This document shows, in pieces, positions 18,901 through 27,745 of a stretch of DNA of 64,000 nucleotides. Under the pieces are notes generated by a model that had not been told where the DNA came from, ran no database searches, and saw only the letters and a list, made by a program, of their open reading frames with translations. How positions within the stretch are numbered: the stretch's first letter is position 1; each line of letters begins with the position of its first letter. The stretch spans positions 372,001-436,000 of the forward strand of contig JBBPJF010000001.1 in assembly GCA_043842855.1 (NCBI GenBank), read 5' to 3'. This stretch comes from QFNR01 sp043842855. GTDB lineage: Bacteria > Pseudomonadota > Gammaproteobacteria > Burkholderiales > Neisseriaceae. The position numbers were made by a program, and so were the translations under genes.

Positions 18901-19459
18901 TAAGCTTAACCGTTTCATCTACCTGAACTGGTACCTCAAAGAAACGCTGTATTTCTAAATAAAAGGTTCCACTAAACCAATTGCTCAACCTCTTGGCCCA
19001 ACTAAGTGCTTTATCCCACTGTTCTTGAAGTATATAGTAACCAATTACTCCACTCTGGGCTCCTGATAGGGCAATTAGGTGATCCCTTTCTATCGTTTCT
19101 AACCAATCCCACTCGATACCAGGTATAGCGCTGCCATCATCGCTTTCTACATACGCCCTAGTTAAAAGTTGACATAATTGCAGGTAGCCTTTGTAATCTT
19201 TAGCCAACAAAACTAAGTGAAAAGGTTCGTGTATATTTTCTGGATTATTAATCGCAAAATCAGCCCCAAAAATGGGCTTTATGCCATTTTCGCGACATAC
19301 TTTATAAAACTTGATAGCAGCAAACATATTCATGCTATCCGTTAGGGCTAAAGCGGGGAACTTTTCTTGTTTGGCAAACGCGATAAGTTCCTCCAGCCGA
19401 ATGATGCTACTATCAACTGAATATTCTGAATAAAACCTAAGAGGAACAAATGAAGTCAT
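15968..19459 (-). CDS. dnaE: DNA polymerase III alpha subunit
   Basis: The 1163-residue product has the full DnaE layout: an N-terminal PHP domain (ALTDSMNMFAAIKFY), then palm and fingers with GPGRGSGAGSLVAY and the catalytic MPDFDIDFCQENR. Next come YQEQVMQTAQ, GYGFNKSHAAAYALIAYQTAW, a tandem HhH region, and an OB fold near the C-terminus. It is the replicative polymerase. It starts 12 nt after lpxA in the same direction; the lpxB and rnhB genes that often separate the two are missing. Confidence 0.97.
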   Translation of the reverse strand: MTSFVPLRFYSEYSVDSSIIRLEELIAFAKQEKFPALALTDSMNMFAAIKFYKVCRENGIKPIFGADFAINNPENIHEPFHLVLLAKDYKGYLQLCQLLTRAYVESDDGSAIPGIEWDWLETIERDHLIALSGAQSGVIGYYILQEQWDKALSWAKRLSNWFSGTFYLEIQRFFEVPVQVDETVKLNFQMLRAQAEKSLLGSIKLAQELELPLVATHSAQFLKREDFAAQEVKVCITRGDILADPKRKQLFHPSQYSLTALEMEELFQDLPSALENSFEIAKRCTVSLALGQTCLPNFPIPEGEDLASYLTKVAHKGLENRLFQLFPAEELRQNKIPIYRERLDFELEIIVQMGFAGYFLIVADFINWAKNNNCPVGPGRGSGAGSLVAYSLNITELDPIQYGLLFERFLNPERVSMPDFDIDFCQENRNRVIEYVREKYGTEAVSQIITFGTMSSKAVIRDVGRVLGLPFSFCDKLSKLIPIEANRPVGLKRSMELEPEIPRLLKEESAEELMELALKLENLVRNMGMHAGGVLIAPRKLTDFCPIYKASGTDTAPVSMYDKDDVEAVGLIKFDFLGLRNLTILQMAQELVTQHRGTSINLANISLEDEKAFQIFQEANTTAIFQFESSGMKRMLVEAKPSKFEEIIAFVALYRPGPMDLIPDFIRRMQGEPFEYLHPYVQEILGPTYGIMVYQEQVMQTAQVCAGYTLGQADLLRRAMGKKKLEEMLKQRAVFVEGALHRGLEKEKANEVFDYMERFAGYGFNKSHAAAYALIAYQTAWLKAHYNVEFMSATMSSELNNTDQLEVFYEDAKRNQLRILPPSINQSFYYFVPESTDSLRYALGAIKGVGEYAVDCIVKERKEHGAYRDLFDFCARLGKSVINKRVLESLIRAGAFDELESNRAILFENITLALDYAEQRKTHKVQGGLFDLDQEIKQVVRMKPSPNWKLSRRLQEEKQAVGFYISGHPFEPYQAVLEHLPKRLKLAQLKVGEGFWIGGVINKLRSLITRSGRKLWLMELDDRTQRCEVSLSEEVLEDYAKSLQVDIPIFCQVHIKKIEYHQADELRVVVKKIIDLEEVRSRYAHCLEVQITPDTPLESLLALLNTYRSQDPIVGVPLKIAYQDSCVRGYLKPSVKWKLSPREDLLDALENLIGSSNVHLEWK

Positions 19460-19471
19460 AAAAAGGGGAAA

Positions 19472-20248
19472 TTAGCGAAGGATGCACCGCGTTGCTGTCT
19501 CAAAAAAACGATCAAAGACAGCTAGCTCCGGGTATACCTTAGACAGAGGCTGAATTTTACTCTTGGCCTCTTCTATAGTTAAATCTTGTCGGTAAAGAAT
19601 GCGGTAAACTTCTTTAATTCGATTGATTGACTCTCTAGTAAAACCACGGCGCCTCAAACCCTCTAGATTAAGACCTACTGGCTTTAACTTAAACCCAGCA
19701 GCCATTACATATGGCGGTATATCTTTATCAACACGCGATGAAAAAGCCGTCATAGCATGCTCGCCAATCTGACAAAACTGTATAACCAACGTACCTCCCC
19801 CTGTGAGCACCCAATCCCTAAGCGTCACATGACCAGCCAAAGTGGTATTATTGGCTAAGATAGTGTTATTTCCCACCACACAATCGTGGGCGATGTGTAC
19901 ATAAGCCATAATCCAATTATTATCGCCTACACGGGTTTCTTCTATTCCCGTCACAGTACCTAAATTGATAGTACAGCCCTCGCGGATGGTATTGTTATCC
20001 CCAATCAAAAGCCTAGTTTTTTCTCCCTGATACTTTTTATCCTGGGGTATCGCACCAAGAGAAGCAAATTGAAAGATGTGATTATCCCTGCCAATAGTCG
20101 TGTGGCCTTCAATTACAACATGAGACTTGACTATGGTTCCGGTATCAATTTTAACATTTGGACCAATAACGCTATAGGGTCCAACCACAACATCTGATGC
20201 CAACTCTGCTTGTGGGTCAACTATAGCTGTAGGGTGTATACGTACCAC
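19472..20248 (-). CDS. lpxA: UDP-N-acetylglucosamine acyltransferase LpxA
   Basis: The 258-residue left-handed parallel beta-helix protein starts MVRIHPTAIVDPQAELASDV and shows repeated hexapeptides. The catalytic histidine lies in YVHIAHDCVVG (about residue 121). The C-terminal helical domain (FKLKPVGLNLEGLRRRGF) is intact. It performs the first step of lipid A synthesis, placing a 3-hydroxyacyl chain on UDP-GlcNAc. It is separated from fabZ by one nucleotide. lpxB, usually next, is not here. Confidence 0.96.
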   Translation of the reverse strand: MVRIHPTAIVDPQAELASDVVVGPYSVIGPNVKIDTGTIVKSHVVIEGHTTIGRDNHIFQFASLGAIPQDKKYQGEKTRLLIGDNNTIREGCTINLGTVTGIEETRVGDNNWIMAYVHIAHDCVVGNNTILANNTTLAGHVTLRDWVLTGGGTLVIQFCQIGEHAMTAFSSRVDKDIPPYVMAAGFKLKPVGLNLEGLRRRGFTRESINRIKEVYRILYRQDLTIEEAKSKIQPLSKVYPELAVFDRFFETATRCILR

Positions 20249-20249
20249 T

Positions 20250-20708
20250 TTACTTTACCTTCTTCTGGGCACAAGTAAGTTTAGCCTGTACCGCAACTCT
20301 CTCTTCAACTAAGGCATAAGCCGAAAATCTACCTACTCCACTTTTATGATTAAGTAAGTTGACATTCAAGATCAATGTATCTCCTGGATAAACCGGCTTT
20401 TTGAACCGGGCTTCCGAGATGGCTGCAAAAAGATACATCATATCTTTCTGAGCTTCAAAACTCGCACTAGCCAAAATAGCAGCTGCCTGAGCTAAGGCCT
20501 CAATAATGAGTACACCTGGCATGATAGGCTGCTGCGGAAAATGCCCACTGAAATAACTTTCATTAATAGTGACATTTTTTAGAGCTTTTATACGCCCGAA
20601 GCGCTCTAATTCCAATACCCTATCCACTAACAAAAAAGGGAACTGGTGCGGTATCAAACCCTGAAGATCTTTCGCCTCTAGAGGTAAAACTAATCTACTT
20701 TCTTCCAT
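20250..20708 (-). CDS. fabZ: 3-hydroxyacyl-ACP dehydratase FabZ
   Basis: The 152-residue hot-dog-fold protein has the active-site signature GHFPQQPIMPGVLIIEALAQ (catalytic His and Glu) and HQFPFLLVDRV near the N-terminus. It dehydrates 3-hydroxyacyl-ACP in fatty acid elongation and competes with LpxA and LpxD for 3-hydroxyacyl-ACP, consistent with its place between them. Confidence 0.96.
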   Translation of the reverse strand: MEESRLVLPLEAKDLQGLIPHQFPFLLVDRVLELERFGRIKALKNVTINESYFSGHFPQQPIMPGVLIIEALAQAAAILASASFEAQKDMMYLFAAISEARFKKPVYPGDTLILNVNLLNHKSGVGRFSAYALVEERVAVQAKLTCAQKKVK

Positions 20709-20710
20709 AC

Positions 20711-21757
20711 CTATCTTCTTGTATCATTTTCAGCCATAGCTCTTTCTAGCTGCTTCAAACGTTGTAGGAAAGCCCTTAGTTGCTTCAAACAAGCAGCATT
20801 GTATTGCCAATCATGATACTCTTGGAAGGGATAAGACCCCGCATATTTTCCACCAGGCTGCTTGATAGAGCGACTTACTATGCATGCTCCAGCTATAAAG
20901 GTATCTTCCGCTATTTCCAAATGTCCTACTGTTTTTGCAGCCCCAGCTATACGACAGCGAGCTCCTATTTTAGTACTTCCAGCCAAACCTACCATGCCAG
21001 CCAGAGCTGTATGTTCCCCTATATCACAATTATGAGCAATCTGTACCAAGTTATCTACCTTCACACCTGTTCGGATAACAGTATTACCTATTGCTCCCCT
21101 ATCAATACATACATTAGCGCCAATCTCTACTGAATTCTGGATCTCTACCCCGCCCACTTGAGGGATTTTTTCCCAACTTTCTCCAGTCCAAGCTAATCCA
21201 AATCCGTCAGAACCAATGACTGCACCTGAATGAATCTCCACATCATCCCCAACTTTAACCCCTTGCAAAAGAGTTACCTGAGGATGTATTAGGCAATTTT
21301 GACCAATTTCCACACCAGCTTCTATGATACACCCCGCCAAGATTCTAGTATTTTCCCCTATCTTCACACCCGAACCAATCACTACTAGTGGCCCAATTTC
21401 TACTGAATCATCTATCTGGTCTGAATCAATAACGGCACTAGGATGTCTAGTACCGTTAGCTGGCTTTAAGGGATAAAAAAAGCGAGAAATCCTTGCATAA
21501 TAGAGATAGGGATTTTGGGTGATAATAAAGCTCTTCTGTGGATAATCCTCAACCTGAAAATCTACACCCACAATTAAAGACTTAGCCTTAGTATCCTTCA
21601 ACAGAAACCTAAGCTTCGGATCGGTGTAAAAAGTTAATTCCTCCTCACCAGCTTCCTGCAATGAAGAAATCCCTCGCACCTCAATATCGGCACCGACCAA
21701 CTTACCACCAAACCTAGCAGTTAACTCAGATAAGTACACCAACTTAGGTACAACCAC
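20711..21757 (-). CDS. lpxD: UDP-3-O-acylglucosamine N-acyltransferase LpxD
   Basis: The 348-residue product has an N-terminal uridine-binding domain (about residues 1-100, with LTFYTDPKL), a hexapeptide-repeat beta-helix, the catalytic histidine in VQIAHNCDIGEHTALAG, and a C-terminal helical extension. It adds the N-linked acyl chain in lipid A synthesis. It lies 2 nt ahead of fabZ. The spacer to bamA is only 83 nt; the skp/ompH gene normally found there is absent. Confidence 0.96.
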   Translation of the reverse strand: MVVPKLVYLSELTARFGGKLVGADIEVRGISSLQEAGEEELTFYTDPKLRFLLKDTKAKSLIVGVDFQVEDYPQKSFIITQNPYLYYARISRFFYPLKPANGTRHPSAVIDSDQIDDSVEIGPLVVIGSGVKIGENTRILAGCIIEAGVEIGQNCLIHPQVTLLQGVKVGDDVEIHSGAVIGSDGFGLAWTGESWEKIPQVGGVEIQNSVEIGANVCIDRGAIGNTVIRTGVKVDNLVQIAHNCDIGEHTALAGMVGLAGSTKIGARCRIAGAAKTVGHLEIAEDTFIAGACIVSRSIKQPGGKYAGSYPFQEYHDWQYNAACLKQLRAFLQRLKQLERAMAENDTRR

Positions 21758-21840
21758 TCCTCTCCACCTTCTTAATAGTTGTTTAGTCCCTATAAACCCG
21801 CAATGAGCAATGCACTAAAGCGCTCCTGTACCTAGTCAAA

Positions 21841-24201
21841 CTAGAATGTGTTACCAATATTAAACTGGAAGCTTTGCTGTCTATCACCGGGCTTTTTATT
21901 CAAAGGCTTAGCCCAACTAAACCTTAGAGCTCCTAATGGAGAGAACCACACTACCCCAAGACCAGTACTATAACGCAGCTCATTCTTAAAACTACTCTTA
22001 TATTTTTCCGGATACTCGAAATTATCTATAGGACCGCGTGTTTTACCATCCCATAGACTTGCTGCATCAGCAAAAAGACTTAGACGAACCGAACGGGAAT
22101 TTTTTAACCCTGGCATTGGAAAGAAAAGTTCCGCGGTACCTGAAACCAATTTAGTTCCCCCTAGATAATCTACATCTCCATACCAGTTATTGATCTTCGG
22201 GCCCAGGGAAGAGGCATCATATCCCCTTAGCGATCCCATGCCACCGGTATGGAAATTATAGAAAAAAGGTACATCCTTACTTTTACCATAATTCTTGATA
22301 TAACCTAACTGACCCGTTAGCATAAAGGTTAAATTGTCAGTTAATGGCAAGAACCACCATTCCTGATGGGTCAATTTATAGTATTGGTGATCACTAATGT
22401 GGGGTAATGTCGCCTCAAACTGGCTATCCAATATATAGCCTCTAGTCGGCCACATGTAATCATCCACTGTAGAACGCTTCCACGAAATAGAGAGAGGAAA
22501 AATATTACTCGAATGCCCATGGTTCTTAATATAATCCTTATAATAAATGGGACTCCTTTCATACAAATCGATTCTTCTATGCTGAGCACTCAACCTTATA
22601 TTCACTTTATCCCAATCAGAAACTGGCACCACCAGACGTGTTCCACCAGTAAAAGTTTTTTCTTTGTAAGAGCTCGTTTCAATATCATTAGGATCAAATT
22701 TTAGAGCACTAAAGTCAAAGCCCAGCCCAATCCCATGTTTAGTGAAATAAGGATTTAAATAATCCAAACTCAAAGACTTACTAGTACCTCCGGTTGAGAC
22801 ACTCGCTGCCACCTGTCTTCCCGTACCCCATAGATTATCGTGCTTGAAATCTCCAGCAACCACAACACCATCGTCCTGTACATAACCTACCCTGAAATTG
22901 AATAAGCCTGCATTGGTCTCCTTCAGTTTTACCCCTAAGTCAATTTCATCATCAGACCCTGCTACAGCATTTTCTTCAACTTTCAAATCTTCAAAATAAC
23001 CAAGTTCCCCCACGCGATCTTTGGAACGGTTAATCTTCTCGATGTTATACGGTGCATTTTCCTGTTGCCGCGTTTCTCGGCGAATAACCTCATCCCTAGT
23101 TCTAGTATTTCCTTTAATGTTAATTTGGCGAACATATATCTTCTTATTTGCAGCCACGACGATATCAAAGTCTAACGCACCGTCAGGGTTACGAATCGGA
23201 TTAACTTGAAGGTCTGCCTTAGCATAACCCCGCTTGCCTAATTCAAATTTAATATCACTTAAAACTCTGTCTAACTGGGACTGGTCAAACCACTTAGACA
23301 GGGCAAAAGCAAAGCGCTGGCCATGGCCATCTGCTATCTTTTGTAAACGTGCTATAGGCACTTCCTTGGTTTCACCTGATACTCTAATCTTTCCCCATTT
23401 GAAGCGAGTCCCCTCCTCCATAACCACCTTGATAGTCAAATTCTTAGGATCCTTCTCATTGACAATAGGCTGCATACTAAGCAATTTGAAATCATAGAAA
23501 CCTTTATCTTTATAGAAGCGCACCAAGGCCTTTTTATCCTCCTCACTCTTGCTTTGAGCATAGATATCATCCTTAGTGAGGAAAGAAAGTAAATTATGTT
23601 TAGAAAGGGACATATGTCTTCTTAGCACTCGCCCAGAAAAGGACTTATTTCCCTCAAAAACAAAGTTTCTAATCTTAGTAGTTATACCCTCATCAATGTT
23701 TAGCCTAACTGCAACCCGATTTCTTTCTAAGGGGTCCACCTTCAGATCTACTTTTGCGTTATTTTTACCAAAATTAACATATTCCTGCTGCAGTCCTTCC
23801 ACTACTGCTTTTAAAACAGCGGGATCATATACTTTGGCTTCTTTTATTCCCAGCCGGCCTAAGTTTTCTTTGATCAATTGGTTAGAGATCACTTTACCCC
23901 CAGACACACTAACCGTATCTACAATCGGACGCTCCACTACTGTCAATAAGACCTGCTGACCTTGCACCTCCACCTGTACATCTTGAAAATACCCTGTGGC
24001 ATACAAATCTTTGATGATTTGCTCACCCTTAGTCGAAGTAAACTTTTCTCCCACATGTATCGGCAAATAGTCAAATACCGTGTCCGCTTCTATCCTCTGC
24101 AGACCCTCTACACGTATATCCTTAATAATGAAATCACCGGCTATTGCAGAAGTTGATAGCAATAGACTTGCCAGACCAATTACTGTTAATTTTTTATTCA
24201 T
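21841..24201 (-). CDS. bamA: Outer membrane protein assembly factor BamA
   Basis: The product is 786 residues from MNKKLTVIGLASLLLSTSAIA, a clear signal peptide. Five POTRA repeats follow (first: FIIKDIRVEGLQRIEADTVF). The 16-strand barrel contains GGMGSLRGYDASSLGP, the conserved loop 6 region with its RGY motif, and the protein ends in FNIGNTF with a terminal Phe. BamA folds and inserts outer-membrane proteins, including presumably the giant autotransporter of this window. An in-frame extension of 17 residues upstream lacks signal-peptide character and is not used. Confidence 0.96.
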   Translation of the reverse strand: MNKKLTVIGLASLLLSTSAIAGDFIIKDIRVEGLQRIEADTVFDYLPIHVGEKFTSTKGEQIIKDLYATGYFQDVQVEVQGQQVLLTVVERPIVDTVSVSGGKVISNQLIKENLGRLGIKEAKVYDPAVLKAVVEGLQQEYVNFGKNNAKVDLKVDPLERNRVAVRLNIDEGITTKIRNFVFEGNKSFSGRVLRRHMSLSKHNLLSFLTKDDIYAQSKSEEDKKALVRFYKDKGFYDFKLLSMQPIVNEKDPKNLTIKVVMEEGTRFKWGKIRVSGETKEVPIARLQKIADGHGQRFAFALSKWFDQSQLDRVLSDIKFELGKRGYAKADLQVNPIRNPDGALDFDIVVAANKKIYVRQINIKGNTRTRDEVIRRETRQQENAPYNIEKINRSKDRVGELGYFEDLKVEENAVAGSDDEIDLGVKLKETNAGLFNFRVGYVQDDGVVVAGDFKHDNLWGTGRQVAASVSTGGTSKSLSLDYLNPYFTKHGIGLGFDFSALKFDPNDIETSSYKEKTFTGGTRLVVPVSDWDKVNIRLSAQHRRIDLYERSPIYYKDYIKNHGHSSNIFPLSISWKRSTVDDYMWPTRGYILDSQFEATLPHISDHQYYKLTHQEWWFLPLTDNLTFMLTGQLGYIKNYGKSKDVPFFYNFHTGGMGSLRGYDASSLGPKINNWYGDVDYLGGTKLVSGTAELFFPMPGLKNSRSVRLSLFADAASLWDGKTRGPIDNFEYPEKYKSSFKNELRYSTGLGVVWFSPLGALRFSWAKPLNKKPGDRQQSFQFNIGNTF

Positions 24202-24253
24202 TTTTCTACCTAAAATTTTAACAAAAGCATTGAAAAGGGTCACCTGCACCAAA

Positions 24254-24279
24254 AGTTAGGATCCGAACCAATCCTAACT
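24254..24279 (-). terminator. Hairpin upstream of bamA, terminator- or attenuator-like
   Basis: A 9-bp perfect stem (AGTTAGGAT / ATCCTAACT) with an 8-nt loop is followed on the minus strand by TTTTGG. It is 52 nt before the bamA start. The T-run is short. It could end transcripts from the dxr side or act in the bamA leader. Confidence 0.45.
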
Positions 24280-24923
24280 ACACTGCATCACCAAACCAAC
24301 TTCCTTTAACTCAACTACATCCACTCATCCTGGAAATTCTGCTCTACTTTAAACAACGTCTGACGCAGACTAAATCCTATTTTTAGATCGAGAGATGAAA
24401 AGGACAGTAGATACCCTGCGATCCCAGTTAGTGTAACACACCACGTCCAAACGACACCGACGTCTTAGCAAAATCTTTCAACCACCTCTAGTTTCTCTCA
24501 AACATCAATGCTCGCCTAATCAAATACCGTAAGCCTATTTCCGTCAAACCAGCAGATCAAGTTGCATGATAAATGCCTCAATTTATTTTGGCAAGCCCAC
24601 AATTCTCTCACCCCAACTAAGCAAATCCTTATAGTTTCCTTGATGAAACCCACCCTCCCGAATGATTCAAGTCTACAGACAAGTAAACTTCTTAGTTGAA
24701 ATTCTCTATCACTAACTTCTCAGATGTTTAGTAAAAAGTAATAAATTTCAGCTTCCTATGCCTCAAGCCCTATGTCAAAACTAAGAAAAACTTAACCTGA
24801 CCTCTAACTCCTGTTTAAAAACCCCGAAAGTATTTTTCAAACTAAAGCAAGCGCAACTCAATTACTCTATAGTAAAGCGTCCCAGAAATTTTCCTCCAAT
24901 AAAACAAAAGCAGAAGTTACTGG
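24280..24923. other. Gene-free stretch in the usual rseP position
   Basis: This is the stretch between dxr and bamA where many proteobacteria carry rseP, a gene of about 1.35 kb. Here only about 0.64 kb remains, with stops in all frames. I searched by eye for the HEFGH zinc motif and the C-terminal membrane motif and did not find them. It may be an eroded remnant, but that is unproven. Confidence 0.45.
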
Positions 24924-26099
24924 TTAAATTGTATCCTTAACGCAATGCTTTACACGCCTCTCAATCTCTTTCCTTACCCTTTGTTCCTTTAACAACAAAC
25001 TTTCTAAACTATCATGTTTTTCCAATTCAAAATAATTCAAGGCTTCCGAAACTAATCTATAAATCGAGGTAAATTTTATTCTTCCTTGTAAAAATAAATT
25101 AACTGCTGTCTCATTGGCAGCATTGAATATACAACCAGCATCAAGGCCTTGAGCTAACACCTCATAAGCTAGTCGCAACGCAGGGAAGCGAGCTTCTTCC
25201 ACACCCTCAAAATGAAGCCCAGCCAAAACTTCTAAACACAGAGCATTAGACCCCGAAATAATCCGCTCAGGATAAGCTAGAGCATACGCAATAGGGACTT
25301 TCATATCCGGTACTGACAGCTGTGCTAACACTGAACCATCAATAAGCTCAACTAGACTATGTATTACACTTTCCGGATGAATGACGACACTAATCTGAGT
25401 ACTATCAATATTAAACAACCAATATGCTTCAATTACTTCCAAAGCTTTATTCATCATAGTCGCAGAATCAACAGAAATCTTCTTCCCCATACACCAGTTG
25501 GGATGTTTTAAAGCATGCGCAACCGTAGCCTGAGGCAGTGTATCAAGCTCCCATCTTAAAAAAGGACCCCCTGAAGCTGTTAAAATAACCCTTTTGAGCT
25601 GCTTTCTATCCGATGGTAAAACCTGGAATATAGCACTATGCTCACTATCAAGTGGTAATACCAAAGCTCCTGACTTTTTAACTTGTTCATAAAATAACCC
25701 CCCAGCAACTACGAGGGTCTCCTTATTGGCAAGCAAAATCTTTTTTCCAGCTCTAGCAGCTGCAAAAGTGGGCAAGGCCCCGGCAGACCCGACTATCGCC
25801 GCAAGTACAGTATCTACTTCAGGCGCACTAGCTACCCAATCTAAAGCCTCAACGCCTGTTAAAACAGTGGTAACCTTGTCGCCCCCAAGGGATTCTCTTA
25901 ACCATTGACCATCTGCCTCATTCATTAATACTGCATATTTGGGTTGGTAGCGCTTACACTGCTCCAACAACTTTTCTTTGTTTAGACAAGCAGTCAGAGC
26001 AAAAACCTCAAATAATTCTGGATGTACGGCCATCACCTGTAGTGCACTAGTACCCACACTGCCAGTAGCACCTAATACTGTTACGCTTTGCTTAGTCAT
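24924..26099 (-). CDS. dxr: 1-deoxy-D-xylulose 5-phosphate reductoisomerase
   Basis: The 391-residue product starts with the NADPH-binding TVLGATGSVGTSALQV. Key active-site regions are present: LLANKETLV, PLDSEHSAIFQ, ASGGPF and NWCMGKKISVDSATMMNKALE with the metal ligands. It makes MEP in the non-mevalonate isoprenoid pathway, feeding uppS two genes upstream in the same unit. It follows cdsA by 15 nt. Confidence 0.96.
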   Translation of the reverse strand: MTKQSVTVLGATGSVGTSALQVMAVHPELFEVFALTACLNKEKLLEQCKRYQPKYAVLMNEADGQWLRESLGGDKVTTVLTGVEALDWVASAPEVDTVLAAIVGSAGALPTFAAARAGKKILLANKETLVVAGGLFYEQVKKSGALVLPLDSEHSAIFQVLPSDRKQLKRVILTASGGPFLRWELDTLPQATVAHALKHPNWCMGKKISVDSATMMNKALEVIEAYWLFNIDSTQISVVIHPESVIHSLVELIDGSVLAQLSVPDMKVPIAYALAYPERIISGSNALCLEVLAGLHFEGVEEARFPALRLAYEVLAQGLDAGCIFNAANETAVNLFLQGRIKFTSIYRLVSEALNYFELEKHDSLESLLLKEQRVRKEIERRVKHCVKDTI

Positions 26100-26114
26100 C
26101 CATCAATTTCTTCT

Positions 26115-26978
26115 TTAGTATTGTAAGCAGTAGCTTATCAATGGATACATAGCCAACACAGAGATCCATGAATCAATCCTGTCGTAAACCCCCCCGTGCC
26201 CAGGTAATAATCGGCTACTATCCTTTACCGCAGCACATCTTTTCAACCAACTTTCCAGTAAATCCCCCAATACACTGACACCTGTCAAAGGGATAGACAA
26301 TAATACCCATACCAACAGCCGATCCCACCTGAAAGGCTGCTCCAGATGGTAGGTAAGTAATGCATAATAAAGGGCTGTATAAAGCATAACCGACACGATT
26401 GCCCCTATAAGGCCTTCTATACTCTTTCCTGGACTAATCCGTGGTACTAACTTATGCCTTCCCCAAATTTTACCTACAAAATAAGCTGCTGTATCCGCCC
26501 ACCAAACTAGCAACAGTAGATAAAGAAGTAGCCAATTGACCTGTTCTAGACTATCTAGACCCACCTTAGTCTTATTAAAAAACAAAGCGCCCAAATAATA
26601 AGCAAAGGGTAGAAACATCAACCATCCAAGCGGTAAGGTGAGCAGGGGATTTTTCAGAACGATACCTCTCTTCAAAATATACGGGACCAATACTATCCAG
26701 CACAAAAGTGATAATGTCATTACTATATCAAAGCCAGACAAATGCATAGTGAAGCGTTTTACATCTCCATAAAATAATAATAAAAGCAATCCTAAACTAA
26801 CCGACAGATAAACTATCTTACTGGCCGTATTCATGGAGACTATCCGGCTATATTCCCATTGTCCCAAAAGGGTTAGCACTAATGTTAACCCCAACCAACC
26901 TCTGTAATCACTTCCTAACAATATCCCCATAACTATTAGTAAAAGGATCAGGGCTGTTGAAACTCGTTGCATTAGCAT
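26115..26978 (-). CDS. cdsA: Phosphatidate cytidylyltransferase
   Basis: The 287-residue inner-membrane protein has about eight hydrophobic segments. The CDP-alcohol signature near the C-terminus is KDSSRLLPGHGGVYDRIDSW. It makes CDP-diacylglycerol, the branch point for phospholipid synthesis. It overlaps nothing; two nucleotides separate it from uppS and 15 from dxr. Confidence 0.94.
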   Translation of the reverse strand: MLMQRVSTALILLLIVMGILLGSDYRGWLGLTLVLTLLGQWEYSRIVSMNTASKIVYLSVSLGLLLLLFYGDVKRFTMHLSGFDIVMTLSLLCWIVLVPYILKRGIVLKNPLLTLPLGWLMFLPFAYYLGALFFNKTKVGLDSLEQVNWLLLYLLLLVWWADTAAYFVGKIWGRHKLVPRISPGKSIEGLIGAIVSVMLYTALYYALLTYHLEQPFRWDRLLVWVLLSIPLTGVSVLGDLLESWLKRCAAVKDSSRLLPGHGGVYDRIDSWISVLAMYPLISYCLQY

Positions 26979-26980
26979 GC

Positions 26981-27736
26981 TTAATCCCTTCTTTCTGCTA
27001 GAGGAAGTTGCTCAGAAACACGCCCGAACCTTCTTTCACGTTGTTGAAAGGAAGCAATAGCCTCTACCAACTCCTTCTTACCAAAATCAGGCCAGAGAGT
27101 GTCTGTAAAATAGAACTCTGTGTACGCCATCTGCCATAAAAGAAAATTACTCAATCTCAATTCTCCTGCCGTGCGTATATACAACTGAGGCTCCGGTAAA
27201 TCAGCTAAAGCCAAAAACGGCTTGATATTCTCTTCTGTTACCTCTTTACATCCCCCTTTGATCAAATGGTTAACTGCATTCACAATATCCCAACGTCCTC
27301 CGTAATCCACTGCTACCGTGAGCATAAAGCGTTTATTACCAAGTGTAAGCGCTTCTGCTTTATTAATTTTTGACACAATTTCCTTTCCTAGTCTGGCTGT
27401 ATTACCTATAAATCTAAAGCGGATATTATTTTTATGTAATTGCTGAATTTTTTCTTCCAAAGATTTTGAAAATAGATTCATAAGGAAATTGACTTCAAGA
27501 GGGGGGCGTCTCCAATTTTCCGTAGAAAAAGCAAACACTGTGAGATAAGAAATGTCCAACTCCACACACGCTTGCACAACTCTTTCAAGCGCTTTCAATC
27601 CCTTCCTATGGCCCACAAAACGTGGCAGCCCCCGCTGACTAGCCCATCGCCCATTCCCATCCATCACCATTGCTATGTGCGAAGGAACTGATCCACTTTG
27701 AGGGGAAATGCTCTCTTCCACTATATTACCCATCAA
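26981..27736 (-). CDS. uppS: Undecaprenyl diphosphate synthase
   Basis: The 251-residue cis-prenyltransferase has the substrate motif IAMVMDGNGRWASQRG (about residues 21-36), TVFAFSTENWRRP, and a C-terminal LYIRTAGELRLSNFLLWQ. The last motif usually reads RTGGE/RTSGE; here it is RTAGE, a mild change. It makes the C55 lipid carrier for cell-wall and O-antigen building. Gene order frr-uppS-cdsA-dxr is conserved. Confidence 0.95.
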   Translation of the reverse strand: MMGNIVEESISPQSGSVPSHIAMVMDGNGRWASQRGLPRFVGHRKGLKALERVVQACVELDISYLTVFAFSTENWRRPPLEVNFLMNLFSKSLEEKIQQLHKNNIRFRFIGNTARLGKEIVSKINKAEALTLGNKRFMLTVAVDYGGRWDIVNAVNHLIKGGCKEVTEENIKPFLALADLPEPQLYIRTAGELRLSNFLLWQMAYTEFYFTDTLWPDFGKKELVEAIASFQQRERRFGRVSEQLPLAERRD

Positions 27737-27745
27737 GTGAATAGA

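Noticed and set aside
22371..24156. Several short plus- and minus-strand frames within bamA
   Set aside because: They lie in other frames of an intact bamA and have no family features.
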